A DNA stretch of 59,371 nt. Origin: Candidatus Rokuibacteriota bacterium. GTDB lineage: Bacteria; Methylomirabilota; Methylomirabilia; Rokubacteriales; CSP1-6. Of this stretch, positions 44,113-52,357 are shown piece after piece. How positions within the stretch are numbered: the first letter of the stretch is position 1; each line of letters starts with the position of its first letter. Both the position numbers and the translations under genes were made by a program. The stretch is taken from assembly GCA_016866775.1 (NCBI GenBank), contig VGLJ01000028.1, positions 1-59,371 of the forward strand. The letters are read 5' to 3'. Under the pieces are notes generated by a model. That model saw only the letters and a list, made by a program, of their open reading frames with translations, did no database searches and was not told the origin of the DNA.

Positions 44113-45822
44113 GTGCGCTATTGCGCACGCTACCGGCGCCGCTACCTCGCGGGCTACGCCTGCCTGCTCACGGGCACCACGCTGTCGCTGACGATTCCGT
44201 GGACGATCAAGCAGGCGATCGAGAGCCTCGAGCGCGACGCCGCGACTGCCGCGCTCGGCACGTTCGTGGCCGCGATCGTCGCGCTGGCGATTTTCAACGG
44301 CCTGGCCCGGCTCGGCTCGCGGTTCGCCATCATCGGCGCCGCGCAGCGGGTCGAGTTCGACGTCCGCAACGACCTCTACGCGAGCATGCAGGGCTTCTCG
44401 CCCGCGACCATCGCCGAGCGCGGCACCGGCGAGCTGATGACGCGCGCCTCGAGCGACGTGTCGGCGGTGAAGCAGCTCGTCGGCTTCGGCGGGTTGAGCC
44501 TGGTGAGCACCACGTTCGCCTACGGCGGAGCGATCGCCGCGATGCTCGCGGTGGATCCGTGGCTCACGCTCTGGGCGATGAGCCCGTACCCGGTGCTGAT
44601 CCTGCTCGCCAAGCGCTTCAACGCGGCGGTGCACGACCGCACCGAGGCGCAGCAGGAGCAGCTCGGCGTGGTGTCGAGCGTCGTGCAGGAGCACATCGCG
44701 GGGATCTCCGTCGTCCGCGCGTACGCGATGGAGCGCCGCGCCGAGGCGGTCTTCGACGCCGCCAACGCGGAGTTCCTGCGGCGCAGCCTGGCGCTGGGCC
44801 GCGTGGAGGCGCAGTTCAGCCCGCTCATGAGCCTGATCGCCGGCGTCGGCATCCTCGTCGTCCTGTGGGCCGGAGGACGCGCGGTGCTCGAGGGGCGGAT
44901 CACGCTCGGGGCGCTCGTCGCGTTCAACGGCTACCTCGCGTATCTCGCGTGGCCGACGCTCGCGCTCGGCTGGACGCTGTCGATCGTGCGCCGCGGGCTC
45001 ACCTCGATGGGGAGGATCCAGGAGCTGCTCACGCGGACGCCGCCGCCGCCCGCGCCGGCTGAGACCGTGCCGGGAACGCCGGACATCCGCTTCGAGGGTC
45101 TGACGTTCGCCTACGGCGAGCGCGCGCCGGTCCTGCGCGACGTCTCCTTCGAGGTCAGGAGCGGCGAGACGGTCGCGATCGTCGGGCCGACGGGCAGCGG
45201 CAAGTCGACGCTTGGCCATCTCCTCGCGCGCCTCTGGGAGCCGCCGCCGGGCACGGTCTTCCTCGGCGGCCGCGACGTGCGCGCCCTCGACCGTGGGACG
45301 CTGCGCGCGAGCATCGGCTTCGTGCCGCAGGAGGCGTTTCTGTTCTCGCGGTCGATCCTCGAGAACGTCACGCTGGGCCGCGACGACGTGCCCGCCGAGA
45401 TCGCGCGCCAGGCCGCCGACGCATCGGGGATCGCCGCGGAGGTGGACGAGTTCCCGCAGGGCTTCGCGACGGTCGTCGGCGAGCGCGGGCTCACGGTCTC
45501 CGGCGGGCAGCGCCAGCGCCTGGCGCTGGCGCGCGCGCTCGCGGGCGGCCCGTCGGTGCTCGTGCTCGACGACGTGTTCGCGAGCGTCGACGCGGCGAAG
45601 GAAGAGGAGATCGTCGCCAATCTCGCGCGCGAGGTGGCGGGACGCACCGTGCTGCTGATGACGCACCGGCTGCGCGCCGCGCGGGCGGCCTCCCGCGTGA
45701 TCGTGCTCGTGGAGGGCCGGATCGTGGAGCAGGGCGCCCACGACGAGCTCCTGCGCGCCGGCGGCGTCTACGCGCGGCTCTGGCGCATCCAGCAGCTCGA
45801 GGAGGAGATCGCCCGTGCCTGA
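44113..45822 (+). CDS. ABC exporter half-transporter, degenerate-site subunit
   Basis: The protein has an N-terminal six-helix exporter domain (to about residue 310) and a C-terminal ATPase. The ATPase shows Walker A G-P-T-G-S-G-K-S-T, signature S-G-G-Q and a Walker B ending L-V-L-D-D, where the usual catalytic glutamate is aspartate. This half therefore probably forms the non-hydrolysing site of a heterodimer with the next gene. GTG 44113 is the first canonical start; homology suggests six more residues from a CTG at 44095 that overlaps the previous stop. The substrate (lipid or drug) is unknown. Confidence 0.88.
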   Translation: MRYCARYRRRYLAGYACLLTGTTLSLTIPWTIKQAIESLERDAATAALGTFVAAIVALAIFNGLARLGSRFAIIGAAQRVEFDVRNDLYASMQGFSPATIAERGTGELMTRASSDVSAVKQLVGFGGLSLVSTTFAYGGAIAAMLAVDPWLTLWAMSPYPVLILLAKRFNAAVHDRTEAQQEQLGVVSSVVQEHIAGISVVRAYAMERRAEAVFDAANAEFLRRSLALGRVEAQFSPLMSLIAGVGILVVLWAGGRAVLEGRITLGALVAFNGYLAYLAWPTLALGWTLSIVRRGLTSMGRIQELLTRTPPPPAPAETVPGTPDIRFEGLTFAYGERAPVLRDVSFEVRSGETVAIVGPTGSGKSTLGHLLARLWEPPPGTVFLGGRDVRALDRGTLRASIGFVPQEAFLFSRSILENVTLGRDDVPAEIARQAADASGIAAEVDEFPQGFATVVGERGLTVSGGQRQRLALARALAGGPSVLVLDDVFASVDAAKEEEIVANLAREVAGRTVLLMTHRLRAARAASRVIVLVEGRIVEQGAHDELLRAGGVYARLWRIQQLEEEIARA

Positions 45823-47644
45823 CGTGCACGACGACGGCGAGGGCGCGCTCGGACGCGCCTTCGATCGGCGCCTCGTTGGGCGCCTCTGGGGCGCGGCACG
45901 CGCGCATCACCGGCTGATCTACGGCTCGCTGCTGCTCTTCCCGCTAATTGCCGCGCTGGAGCTCGCGCAGCCGTACCTGCTCAAGGTCGCGATCGACGAG
46001 CACATCCTCCGCGGCGACTGGGCGGGCCTGACGCGCGTCGCCGGGGTCTACGTCGTCGTCCTCGCCGCGCTCTACGCGCTGCGCATGGCCGAGGCGTACC
46101 TGATGCACGTGACCGGGCAGCGCGTGATGCACGATCTGCGCGCGACGCTGTTCGCGCACGTCGTGCGGCTCGACGCACGGTTCTTCGATCGCACCCCCGT
46201 CGGGCGGCTGATGACGCGCGTGCTCTACGACGCCGAAGCGGTGAGCGACGCGTTCACGAGCGGGCTGTCGGCCATCGTCGCCGACGTCGTCACCCTGGCC
46301 GGCGTGGTCGCGATCATGCTGTGGATGGACTGGCACCTGGCACTCGTGACGTTCTCGATCGTGCCGGTGCTCGCGGTGGCGGCCGGCTACTTCCGGCTCC
46401 GCGCGCGCGACGCCTATCGCACGGTCCGGCGCCGCCTCGCCCGGCTCAACGGATTCCTTCAGGAGTCGCTGCAAGGTATGGCCGTGGTGCAGCTGTTCGC
46501 CCGCGAGGCGCACGAGCGCGAGCGGTTCCACGAGCTCAACGCGTCCTATCGCCGGGCGCTGTTCGGCTCCACGATCTTCGAGGCGACGCTCTATTCGTCC
46601 GTGGAGGCGATCGGCGCGATCGCCGTCGCGCTCCTGCTGTGGTACGGCGGCGCCCAGATCGCCGCCGGGACCCTGACGTTCGGCGCGCTCGTCGCGTTTC
46701 TCCAGTACACCAACCGCTTCTTCCTGCCGATCCGCGACCTGGGCGCGAAGTACACCGTGATGCAGGCGGCGATGGCCTCGGCCGAGCGGATCTTCGAGCT
46801 CCTCGACGAGCGGCCCGCGATCACGAGCCCGGCGGTCGCGCCGCGGGGCGGCGAGACGACGAGCGTGACCTTCGATCGCGTGTGGTTCGCGTACGATACA
46901 CGGGCGCGCTTCTGGCGCGACGACACGTGGGTGCTGCGCGAGTGCTCGTTCGAGGTCGCGCCGGGCGAGCACGTGGCGATCGTCGGCGCCACGGGCGAGG
47001 GGAAGAGCACCTGCGCGCGTCTCCTGAATCGCTCGTACGACGTCAGCCGGGGCCGGGTGCTCGTCGGGGGCCTCGACGTCCGCGAATGGGACCTCGAGCG
47101 GCTCCGCCGGCACGTCGGCCTGATCTTCCAGGACACCGTGCTGTTCACGGGGAGCGTCGAAGCGAACCTCCGGCTCGGCGCCACCGCTGACGGCCATGGG
47201 CCGTCGAGGCTCGGGGACGGCGGCGCGGTCGACGCGGCGACGCTCGAGCGCGCGGTGCGCATGGCGAACGCCTCCACGTTCATCGAGGCGCTGCCGGGGC
47301 GCTTCGACGCGCCACTCAGCGAGCGCGGCGCGAACATCTCGTACGGTCAGCGTCAGCTCCTGGCGATCGCGCGCGCCCTTGTGTACAATCCCGCAATCCT
47401 CGTGCTCGACGAAGCTACGTCCAGCGTCGATCCAGAGTCGGAAGCGCTGATCCAGGACGCGATGAAGCGCCTGCTGGCGGGACGCACGACGATCACGATC
47501 GCTCATCGCCTCGCGACCGTTCACGGAGCCGACCGGATCCTCGTCCTGCATCGGGGCCGCGTGCACGAGGCGGGGACGCACGCGGACCTCGTCCGTCACG
47601 GCGGGCTGTACGCGCGCCTATGGGAGCTGCAGACGTCCCGATGA
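45815..47644 (+). CDS. ABC exporter half-transporter, catalytic-site subunit
   Basis: This is a 609-residue exporter half with six predicted membrane helices to about residue 320. The ATPase has Walker A G-A-T-G-E-G-K-S-T, a canonical Walker B glutamate (L-V-L-D-E-A-T-S-S-V-D), but an altered signature S-Y-G-Q in place of S-G-G-Q. The pattern complements the preceding gene exactly as in asymmetric heterodimeric exporters such as TM287/288. The GTG start overlaps the previous stop by 8 nt. Its stop overlaps the alkyltransferase-like gene in ATGA. Confidence 0.9.
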   Translation: MPDVHDDGEGALGRAFDRRLVGRLWGAARAHHRLIYGSLLLFPLIAALELAQPYLLKVAIDEHILRGDWAGLTRVAGVYVVVLAALYALRMAEAYLMHVTGQRVMHDLRATLFAHVVRLDARFFDRTPVGRLMTRVLYDAEAVSDAFTSGLSAIVADVVTLAGVVAIMLWMDWHLALVTFSIVPVLAVAAGYFRLRARDAYRTVRRRLARLNGFLQESLQGMAVVQLFAREAHERERFHELNASYRRALFGSTIFEATLYSSVEAIGAIAVALLLWYGGAQIAAGTLTFGALVAFLQYTNRFFLPIRDLGAKYTVMQAAMASAERIFELLDERPAITSPAVAPRGGETTSVTFDRVWFAYDTRARFWRDDTWVLRECSFEVAPGEHVAIVGATGEGKSTCARLLNRSYDVSRGRVLVGGLDVREWDLERLRRHVGLIFQDTVLFTGSVEANLRLGATADGHGPSRLGDGGAVDAATLERAVRMANASTFIEALPGRFDAPLSERGANISYGQRQLLAIARALVYNPAILVLDEATSSVDPESEALIQDAMKRLLAGRTTITIAHRLATVHGADRILVLHRGRVHEAGTHADLVRHGGLYARLWELQTSR

Positions 47645-48123
47645 GCAAACGGGCAGCCGCGGAGGGCGCGGATTCACGCCGCGCCCGGAGCGAGGGGGGG
47701 TGGGGGGGCCCGTCTCGGGCCCCCCATTTCGATCACGCCGTCTACACGCTGGTTCGCCGGATTCCCGCGGGCCGCACGGCGACGTACGGCCAGGTCGCCG
47801 CGATGCTCGGTCGCCCCCGCGCGGCGCGCGCCGTCGGCGGCGCGATGCGACGGTGCCCACCGGGCGTGCCGTGGCATCGGGTGCTGAACGCCGCGGGCCG
47901 GATCAGCCGCCGGGCCCGCGCGGCCGGCATGCTGACGCAGCGGCTGCTCCTCGAGCGCGAGGGTGTGACGCTGCGCCGCGGCCGCGTCGACTTCGCGCGG
48001 TACGGATGGGACGCCGCCGCGGGCGCCTGCCGCGGCGGCCGGCGTCGACGAGCGGTGTCGCGTGCCGGTCGCGTGCGGCTCCGCATCGACGACGAGCGCG
48101 CGTGGAGCGCGCAGAAAGCCTGA
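47641..48123 (+). CDS. Alkyltransferase-like protein (MGMT fold, P-W-H-R-V)
   Basis: The MGMT DNA-binding domain spans about residues 30-125: [22 protein letters not shown]. The active-site motif reads P-W-H-R-V at 77-81, where alkyltransferases have P-C-H-R-V. Loss of the acceptor cysteine marks the ATL group, which binds O6-alkylguanine and recruits nucleotide excision repair. The N-terminal ~29 residues are encoded by a G-tract and hairpin and are probably not conserved. The C-terminus is an arginine-rich tail. ATG 47641 overlaps the ABC gene stop. Confidence 0.8.
   Translation: MSKRAAAEGADSRRARSEGGWGGPSRAPHFDHAVYTLVRRIPAGRTATYGQVAAMLGRPRAARAVGGAMRRCPPGVPWHRVLNAAGRISRRARAAGMLTQRLLLEREGVTLRRGRVDFARYGWDAAAGACRGGRRRRAVSRAGRVRLRIDDERAWSAQKA
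47694..47725 (+). repeat. G-tract (G7-T-G7) with an embedded 10-bp hairpin
   Basis: Two runs of seven G (47694-47700 and 47702-47708) lead into a perfect 10-bp stem (47703-47712 with 47716-47725, loop TCT), followed by ATTTC. It looks like a terminator but lies inside the alkyltransferase-like reading frame, so it may attenuate the downstream half of the operon. Confidence 0.6.
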
Positions 48124-48124
48124 C

Positions 48125-49147
48125 ATGAAACTCGCCATCCACCTGAGCTACTCCGGGGCGAAGCTCTCGATCGACGTCGACAAGGTGCTCGAGGCCGAGC
48201 GGCTCGGCTACGACTCCATCTGGACCGCCGAGGCCTACGGCTCCGACGCGGTGGTGCCGGCGGCGTGGCTCGCGGCGCGCACGAGCCGCATCCACGTCGG
48301 CACCGCGATCATGCAGATCGCCGGTCGCACGCCCGCCATGACGGCGATGACCGCCATGACGCTCGACGGCCTCTCCGGCGGACGCTTCCGCCTCGGCCTC
48401 GGCGTGTCGGGACCGCAAGTCGTCGAGGGCTGGCACGGCGAGCCGTTCGGCAAGCCGCTCAAGAAGACACGCGAATACGTCGACGTCGTGCGCGCGGTGC
48501 TGCGCCGGGAGAAGCCCGTCGAGTATCACGGCGAGTACTACCGGATTCCCTACGCCGGCGCCGACGCGACCGGGCTCGGCAAGCCGCTCAAGTCGATCCT
48601 TCACGGCCGGCCGGACATGCCGATCTACATCGCGGCGATCGGGCCGAAGAACGTGGCGATGACCGCGGAGATCGCCGACGGCTGGATCCCCATCTTCTTC
48701 TCGCCCCGCCGCATGCCGATGTTCCGCGCGTGGCTCGACGAAGGGTTCAGGAAGGCGGGCAAGAGCGCCGCCGGCTTCGACATCATGCCCGGCGTCACGG
48801 TGGTGATGGGCGAGGACGTCGCGGCGTGCCGCGCGAGCGTCAAGGCGCGGCTGGCGCTCTACGTCGGCGGCATGGGCGCGCGCGGCAAGAACTTCTACAA
48901 CGAGCTCGCGCAGCGCTACGGCTACGAGGGACCCGCGAAGACGATCCAGGACCTCTATCTCTCCGGGAAGAAGCAGGAGGCGGAAGCCGCGGTGCCGGAC
49001 GCGCTCGTCGACGAGGTCGCGTTGTGCGGGCCGCGCGAGCGCATCCGTGAGCGCCTGGCGGAATGGAAGGCCGCCGGCGTGACGACGATGATGGTGGGGA
49101 CCAACGACCTCAACGCGCTTCGGACGATGGCGGAGCTGACGCTATGA
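48125..49147 (+). CDS. LLM-class (luciferase-like, probably F420-dependent) oxidoreductase
   Basis: This 340-residue TIM-barrel flavin/F420 oxidoreductase has the LLM marks [36 protein letters not shown] and [11 protein letters not shown]. It resembles F420-dependent members of the TIGR03559 kind. The substrate is unknown. The ATG follows the previous stop by one base, and its stop overlaps the SDR gene by 4 nt. This pairing suggests a shared catabolic or detoxification pathway. Confidence 0.85.
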   Translation: MKLAIHLSYSGAKLSIDVDKVLEAERLGYDSIWTAEAYGSDAVVPAAWLAARTSRIHVGTAIMQIAGRTPAMTAMTAMTLDGLSGGRFRLGLGVSGPQVVEGWHGEPFGKPLKKTREYVDVVRAVLRREKPVEYHGEYYRIPYAGADATGLGKPLKSILHGRPDMPIYIAAIGPKNVAMTAEIADGWIPIFFSPRRMPMFRAWLDEGFRKAGKSAAGFDIMPGVTVVMGEDVAACRASVKARLALYVGGMGARGKNFYNELAQRYGYEGPAKTIQDLYLSGKKQEAEAAVPDALVDEVALCGPRERIRERLAEWKAAGVTTMMVGTNDLNALRTMAELTL

Positions 49148-49905
49148 AGCTGAAGGACCGGGTCGCGATCGTGACGGGCGGGGGATCGGGGATCGGCGCG
49201 GCGTCCGCGACCGCCTTCGCGGCGGAGGGCGCGCGCGTCATGGTCGTGGACATCGACGAGACGCACGCCAAGCGCACGGTGGAGACGATCGAGAAGATGG
49301 GCGGGCGCGCGGTGGCGATGCACGGCGACGTGACGACGGCCGCGACGAACGAGGCGATCGTCGCCCGCGCGATGGCGCTGTGGAGCCGCCTCGACATCTT
49401 CTTCGCCAACGCCGGCGTGCCACAGTGGAAGACCGAGGTCGAGGACGTCGACGAGGCGCTCTACGACACGATCATGGCGGTGAACGTGAAGGGCGTGTTC
49501 CTCGGCGCGAAGTACGCCATGCCCGTGATGAAGAAGGCGCGCCGCGGCGTCTTCCTCGTCACCGCGTCGACCGCGGGCATCCGCCCGCGTCCGGGCGGCC
49601 AGGTCTACGCGGCCTCGAAGGGCGCCGTGATCACGTTCACCAAGGGGCTCGCGCTCGAGGCGGCGCCGTACGGCGTGCGCGTGGTGGCGCTCGCGCCCGT
49701 GGCGACCTTCACGCCGATGCTCGCCACGTTCATGAACAAGCGCGAGGTCGACGAGGAAGGCCTGGCCGCGTACATCGCAACCGTGCCGCTCGGCCGCCTC
49801 AACCAGCCCGAGGACCTCGCGCGCGCGGCCGTGTTCCTCGCGTCGGACGACGCGGCGATGATCACGGGCTCGTGCGTCGAAGTGGACGGCGGCCGCTGCA
49901 TTTGA
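49144..49905 (+). CDS. Short-chain dehydrogenase/reductase (SDR)
   Basis: This 253-residue classical SDR has the cofactor motif T-G-G-G-S-G-I-G at 11-18 and D-I-D at the end of strand 2 (favouring NAD). It also has N-A-G at about 89, catalytic S (T-A-S-T-A-G), Y-A-A-S-K and the C-terminal V-D-G-G. Substrate is unknown. I chose ATG 49144 in ATGA, where homology starts ([12 protein letters not shown]). Confidence 0.9.
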   Translation: MKLKDRVAIVTGGGSGIGAASATAFAAEGARVMVVDIDETHAKRTVETIEKMGGRAVAMHGDVTTAATNEAIVARAMALWSRLDIFFANAGVPQWKTEVEDVDEALYDTIMAVNVKGVFLGAKYAMPVMKKARRGVFLVTASTAGIRPRPGGQVYAASKGAVITFTKGLALEAAPYGVRVVALAPVATFTPMLATFMNKREVDEEGLAAYIATVPLGRLNQPEDLARAAVFLASDDAAMITGSCVEVDGGRCI

Positions 49906-49906
49906 C

Positions 49907-50872
49907 ATGAAAGTCATTCCGCTCGCCGCCGATTCGCTCGGCGTCCGCTCGATGGCGACGTACGTCGAGATCGCGGACACCGGCATTCTGATCGACCCCG
50001 GCGCGACGCTGGCGCACTCGCGCTTCACCCTGCCGCCCGCCACCGAGGAGTGGGACGCGCTCCGCCGCGCGAACGACCGCATCTCGGCCTACGCGGCGCG
50101 CGCGTCGATGATCTTCGTCAGCCACTATCACGACGACCACTTCCGCTCGGATCCCGCGACGTACCTCGGCCGCACCGTGCTCGCGAAGGATCCGCACCGC
50201 ATGGTCGGCGGGCAGCAGGCGCGGCGCGGAAGCGAGCTGTGGACGATGCTCGACGCCAAGGCGCGCCCGACGATCGCCGACGGCTACGAGCGGCGCGAGC
50301 ACGCGCTGGAGCTCCGCGCGTCGCCGCCCCTGCCGCATGGGGTGGAGGCGACGACGCTCGGCTACGTCGTCGCGCTGCTCGTCGCCGACCACGCCGAGCG
50401 CGAGCGCTTCGTGTTCGCGTCCGACGTGCAGGGGCCGCTCTCCGGCGTCGCCGCCGGCTGGCTGATCCAGCAGCGGCCGACGCTCCTCTATCTGTCCGGG
50501 CCGCCGTCCTACATCGAGGGCCAGCTCGGCACGCCGCTGATCGAGCGCGGCATCGACAACCTGCTCCGCGTGATCGACGCGACGGGCTGTCGCGTGATCA
50601 TGGACCACCACGCGGTGCGCGACGCGGGCTTCGGCGCGCGGTTCGAGCGCCTCTGGTCCACGAAGCGCGTGGTGACTGCGGCGGAATTTCTCGGCGTACC
50701 GCTCGCGGCGCTCGAGAGCCAGCGGCGCCAGCTCTGGACCTCGGTGGCACGCAAGCCGGCGGACGGCGCTCGCACGGCGGACCGTGCGGCGGGCGGAGCG
50801 GACGCGCCGAAACGGCGTGCTACGATCGATCGGCCGATCACGCGAACGGCGAGAGGAGGTCCCACGTCGTGA
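49907..50872 (+). CDS. UPF0282-like metallo-beta-lactamase-fold hydrolase
   Basis: The 321-residue protein begins M-K-V-I-P-L-A-A-D-S-L-G-V-R-S-M, the characteristic opening of the UPF0282 group best known from archaea. It carries the metal-binding motif S-H-Y-H-D-D-H (H-x-H-x-D-H), F-A-S-D-V-Q-G and I-M-D-H-H-A-V-R-D. The last ~45 residues are a low-complexity basic tail. The reaction is unknown. It sits one base after the SDR stop. Its own stop overlaps the peroxiredoxin start in GTGA. Confidence 0.75.
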   Translation: MKVIPLAADSLGVRSMATYVEIADTGILIDPGATLAHSRFTLPPATEEWDALRRANDRISAYAARASMIFVSHYHDDHFRSDPATYLGRTVLAKDPHRMVGGQQARRGSELWTMLDAKARPTIADGYERREHALELRASPPLPHGVEATTLGYVVALLVADHAERERFVFASDVQGPLSGVAAGWLIQQRPTLLYLSGPPSYIEGQLGTPLIERGIDNLLRVIDATGCRVIMDHHAVRDAGFGARFERLWSTKRVVTAAEFLGVPLAALESQRRQLWTSVARKPADGARTADRAAGGADAPKRRATIDRPITRTARGGPTS

Positions 50873-51336
50873 CCGACAACAAGACGTTGAACGTCGGGGA
50901 CGCGGCACCCGACTTCACGATGAAGACGATCGGGCTCAAGGACATCAGCCTGCGCGACTATCGCGGAAAGAACGTCGTCCTGCTGTTCTACCCCCTCGAC
51001 TGGACGCCGGGCTGAAGCAAGTGCATGCCGGCCTTCGACAAGCGCGTGAGCGACTTCGACAAGGCCAATACCCAGGTGCTGGGTATCTCGACCGACAGCC
51101 CCTTCAGCCACGAGAACTGGGCCAAGGCCGTCGGCATCCAGAACTATCCGCTGCTCTCGGACGTGCACCGCACGGTCGCGAAGGACTACGGCGTCTACTG
51201 GCCGGACTGGAACGCGAACAGCCGCGCGACGTTCATCGTCGACGCGGCCGGGAAGATCCGCTTCATCGAGCGTTACGGGAAGGGCGAGCTCCCGGATCCG
51301 GACAAGATCCTCACCGAGGTCGCGAAGCTCCGCTGA
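50869..51336 (+). CDS. Selenocysteine-containing peroxiredoxin (AhpC/BCP type, Sec49)
   Basis: GTG 50869, with GAGAGGAGGT 8 nt upstream, opens a thioredoxin-fold peroxiredoxin: D-A-A-P-D-F-T near residue 11, then V-V-L-L-F-Y-P-L-D-W-T-P-G. The next codon is UGA (51013-51015), at the position of the peroxidatic cysteine. The frame continues S-K-C-M-P-A-F and L-G-I-S-T-D-S-P-F-S-H to a stop at 51336. The 155-residue total is a normal peroxiredoxin length only if UGA is read as selenocysteine. Sec49 and Cys52 give a U-x-x-C pair. The family reduces peroxides using thioredoxin-type donors, and Sec peroxiredoxins are known from other bacteria (PrxU). It is the last gene of the corA operon. Confidence 0.85.
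51016..51042 (+). promoter_or_regulatory. Candidate SECIS region of the peroxiredoxin
   Basis: Two overlapping folds are possible. One is AAG, bulged U, GC, six-nt loop AUGCCG, GC, CUU (51019-51035). It has the layout of the E. coli fdhF SECIS helix but lies only 3 nt after the UGA. The other is a CUU/AAG stem with loop CGAC (51033-51042), whose loop begins 20 nt after the UGA. I cannot decide between them. Confidence 0.4.
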
Positions 51337-51338
51337 CG

Positions 51339-51433
51339 GGCCGGACGGGACGCGCCCGGTGGGGGCGTGCTCCTGTCCTCGCTGAGGCGGCTGCGGATGT
51401 CGCGCGCCCCCACCGGGCGCGTCCAGTCCGGCC
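51339..51433. terminator. Long inverted repeat between convergent genes
   Basis: A 29-nt arm at 51339-51367 pairs with 51405-51433 with a single mismatch, around a 37-nt loop that can itself fold (CCTC-GCT-GAGG). It lies between the convergent peroxiredoxin and EamA genes and probably terminates both. The stem is far longer than the other terminators here, so a REP-like or mobile palindrome is an alternative. Confidence 0.65.
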
Positions 51434-51440
51434 GGTCGGC

Positions 51441-52334
51441 TCAGCGGCTTTGCGTGGTCAGCATGACGCCTGCCAGCACGCACGCGCCGCCGATCAGCTG
51501 CCACAGGCCGAGTTGCTCGCGCAGGAGCAGCGCGGCCAGGACCAGGCCGACCACGGGCTGGAGATTCAGGAAGCCTGCCGCGCGGCTCGGGCCCACGACG
51601 TGGATCGCGCGTGACCAGTACACGTGCGCGACGGCGCCGGCGATCGCCTGGTAGAGGACGACGCCCCACGCGAGGACCGAGCCGAAGCGCGGGGGCGGGA
51701 AGAGCGGCGCGGTGACGATCGCCGTCGGGACGATCAGGAGCGTGCCGGCCACGTACGCCGCGGTGGTGAGCACCGCCGGTGACGAATCCGCGAGGACGCG
51801 CTTCGAGTAGACCGTGTACGCGCTCCAGCCCGCGAGCGTGACGATGTTGATCAGGTCGCCCGCGTTCACGTCGCCGGGGCGCAGCGACAGCAGGCGGCCG
51901 TTCGTGATGACGAGGAGCACGCCGCTCGCGGACACGACGACCCCCAGCCACTGACGACGGCGGAGCCGCTCGCCCAGGTAGAACCGCGCGCCGAGCGCGA
52001 TCATCACCGGGCTCGCGGCCTGCAGCAGCACGATGTTCGAGGCCGTCGAGTAGAAGATCGCGAGATAGCTGCCCTGCGTCGAGATGAAGATGCCGAAGAC
52101 GCCGAGGAGCAGGAACGCGCGCAGCGCGCCCGGCGCGAGCGCCAGCGTCGTGTCCGCGCCGGAGCGCGGCAGCGTCACCACCAGGAAGATCGACGCGATG
52201 GCGCAGCGGAGGGCGGCCATGACGAGCGGCGGCATGTCGGGCAGCGCGAGCTTGATGGCCGCCGGGTAGCTCGCCCACAGCACCACGATGACGACCAGCG
52301 CGACGTACGCGCGCGTGTGGGCGGAAGCGGACAC
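51441..52334 (-). CDS. EamA/DMT-family transporter
   Basis: This 297-residue protein has ten predicted membrane helices in two EamA repeats. The first has L-W-A-S-Y-P-A-A-I-K-L-A-L and Q-A-A-S-P-V-M-I-A-L-G-A-R; the second has L-N-L-Q-P-V-V-G-L-V-L-A-A-L-L-L. It is a drug/metabolite-type exporter of unknown substrate. The start is GTG 52334, with a TACCAT -10 box 6 nt upstream. It is divergent from the SRPBCC gene. Confidence 0.9.
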   Translation of the reverse strand: MSASAHTRAYVALVVIVVLWASYPAAIKLALPDMPPLVMAALRCAIASIFLVVTLPRSGADTTLALAPGALRAFLLLGVFGIFISTQGSYLAIFYSTASNIVLLQAASPVMIALGARFYLGERLRRRQWLGVVVSASGVLLVITNGRLLSLRPGDVNAGDLINIVTLAGWSAYTVYSKRVLADSSPAVLTTAAYVAGTLLIVPTAIVTAPLFPPPRFGSVLAWGVVLYQAIAGAVAHVYWSRAIHVVGPSRAAGFLNLQPVVGLVLAALLLREQLGLWQLIGGACVLAGVMLTTQSR

Positions 52335-52357
52335 CGGCCTATGGTAGCGTTTTCGCG
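52335..52357. promoter_or_regulatory. Bidirectional leaderless promoter between EamA and SRPBCC genes
   Basis: The whole intergenic gap is 23 bp. Minus strand: TACCAT (52346-52341) is 6 nt before GTG 52334. Plus strand: TAGCGT (52345-52350) is 7 nt before ATG 52358. The two -10 boxes overlap by 2 bp. Confidence 0.55.

Noticed and set aside
47703-47730. Calling the hairpin a simple terminator ending the ABC operon
   Set aside because: No in-frame start exists between the hairpin and the conserved part of the alkyltransferase-like protein, so the hairpin must be transcribed through, at least in part.
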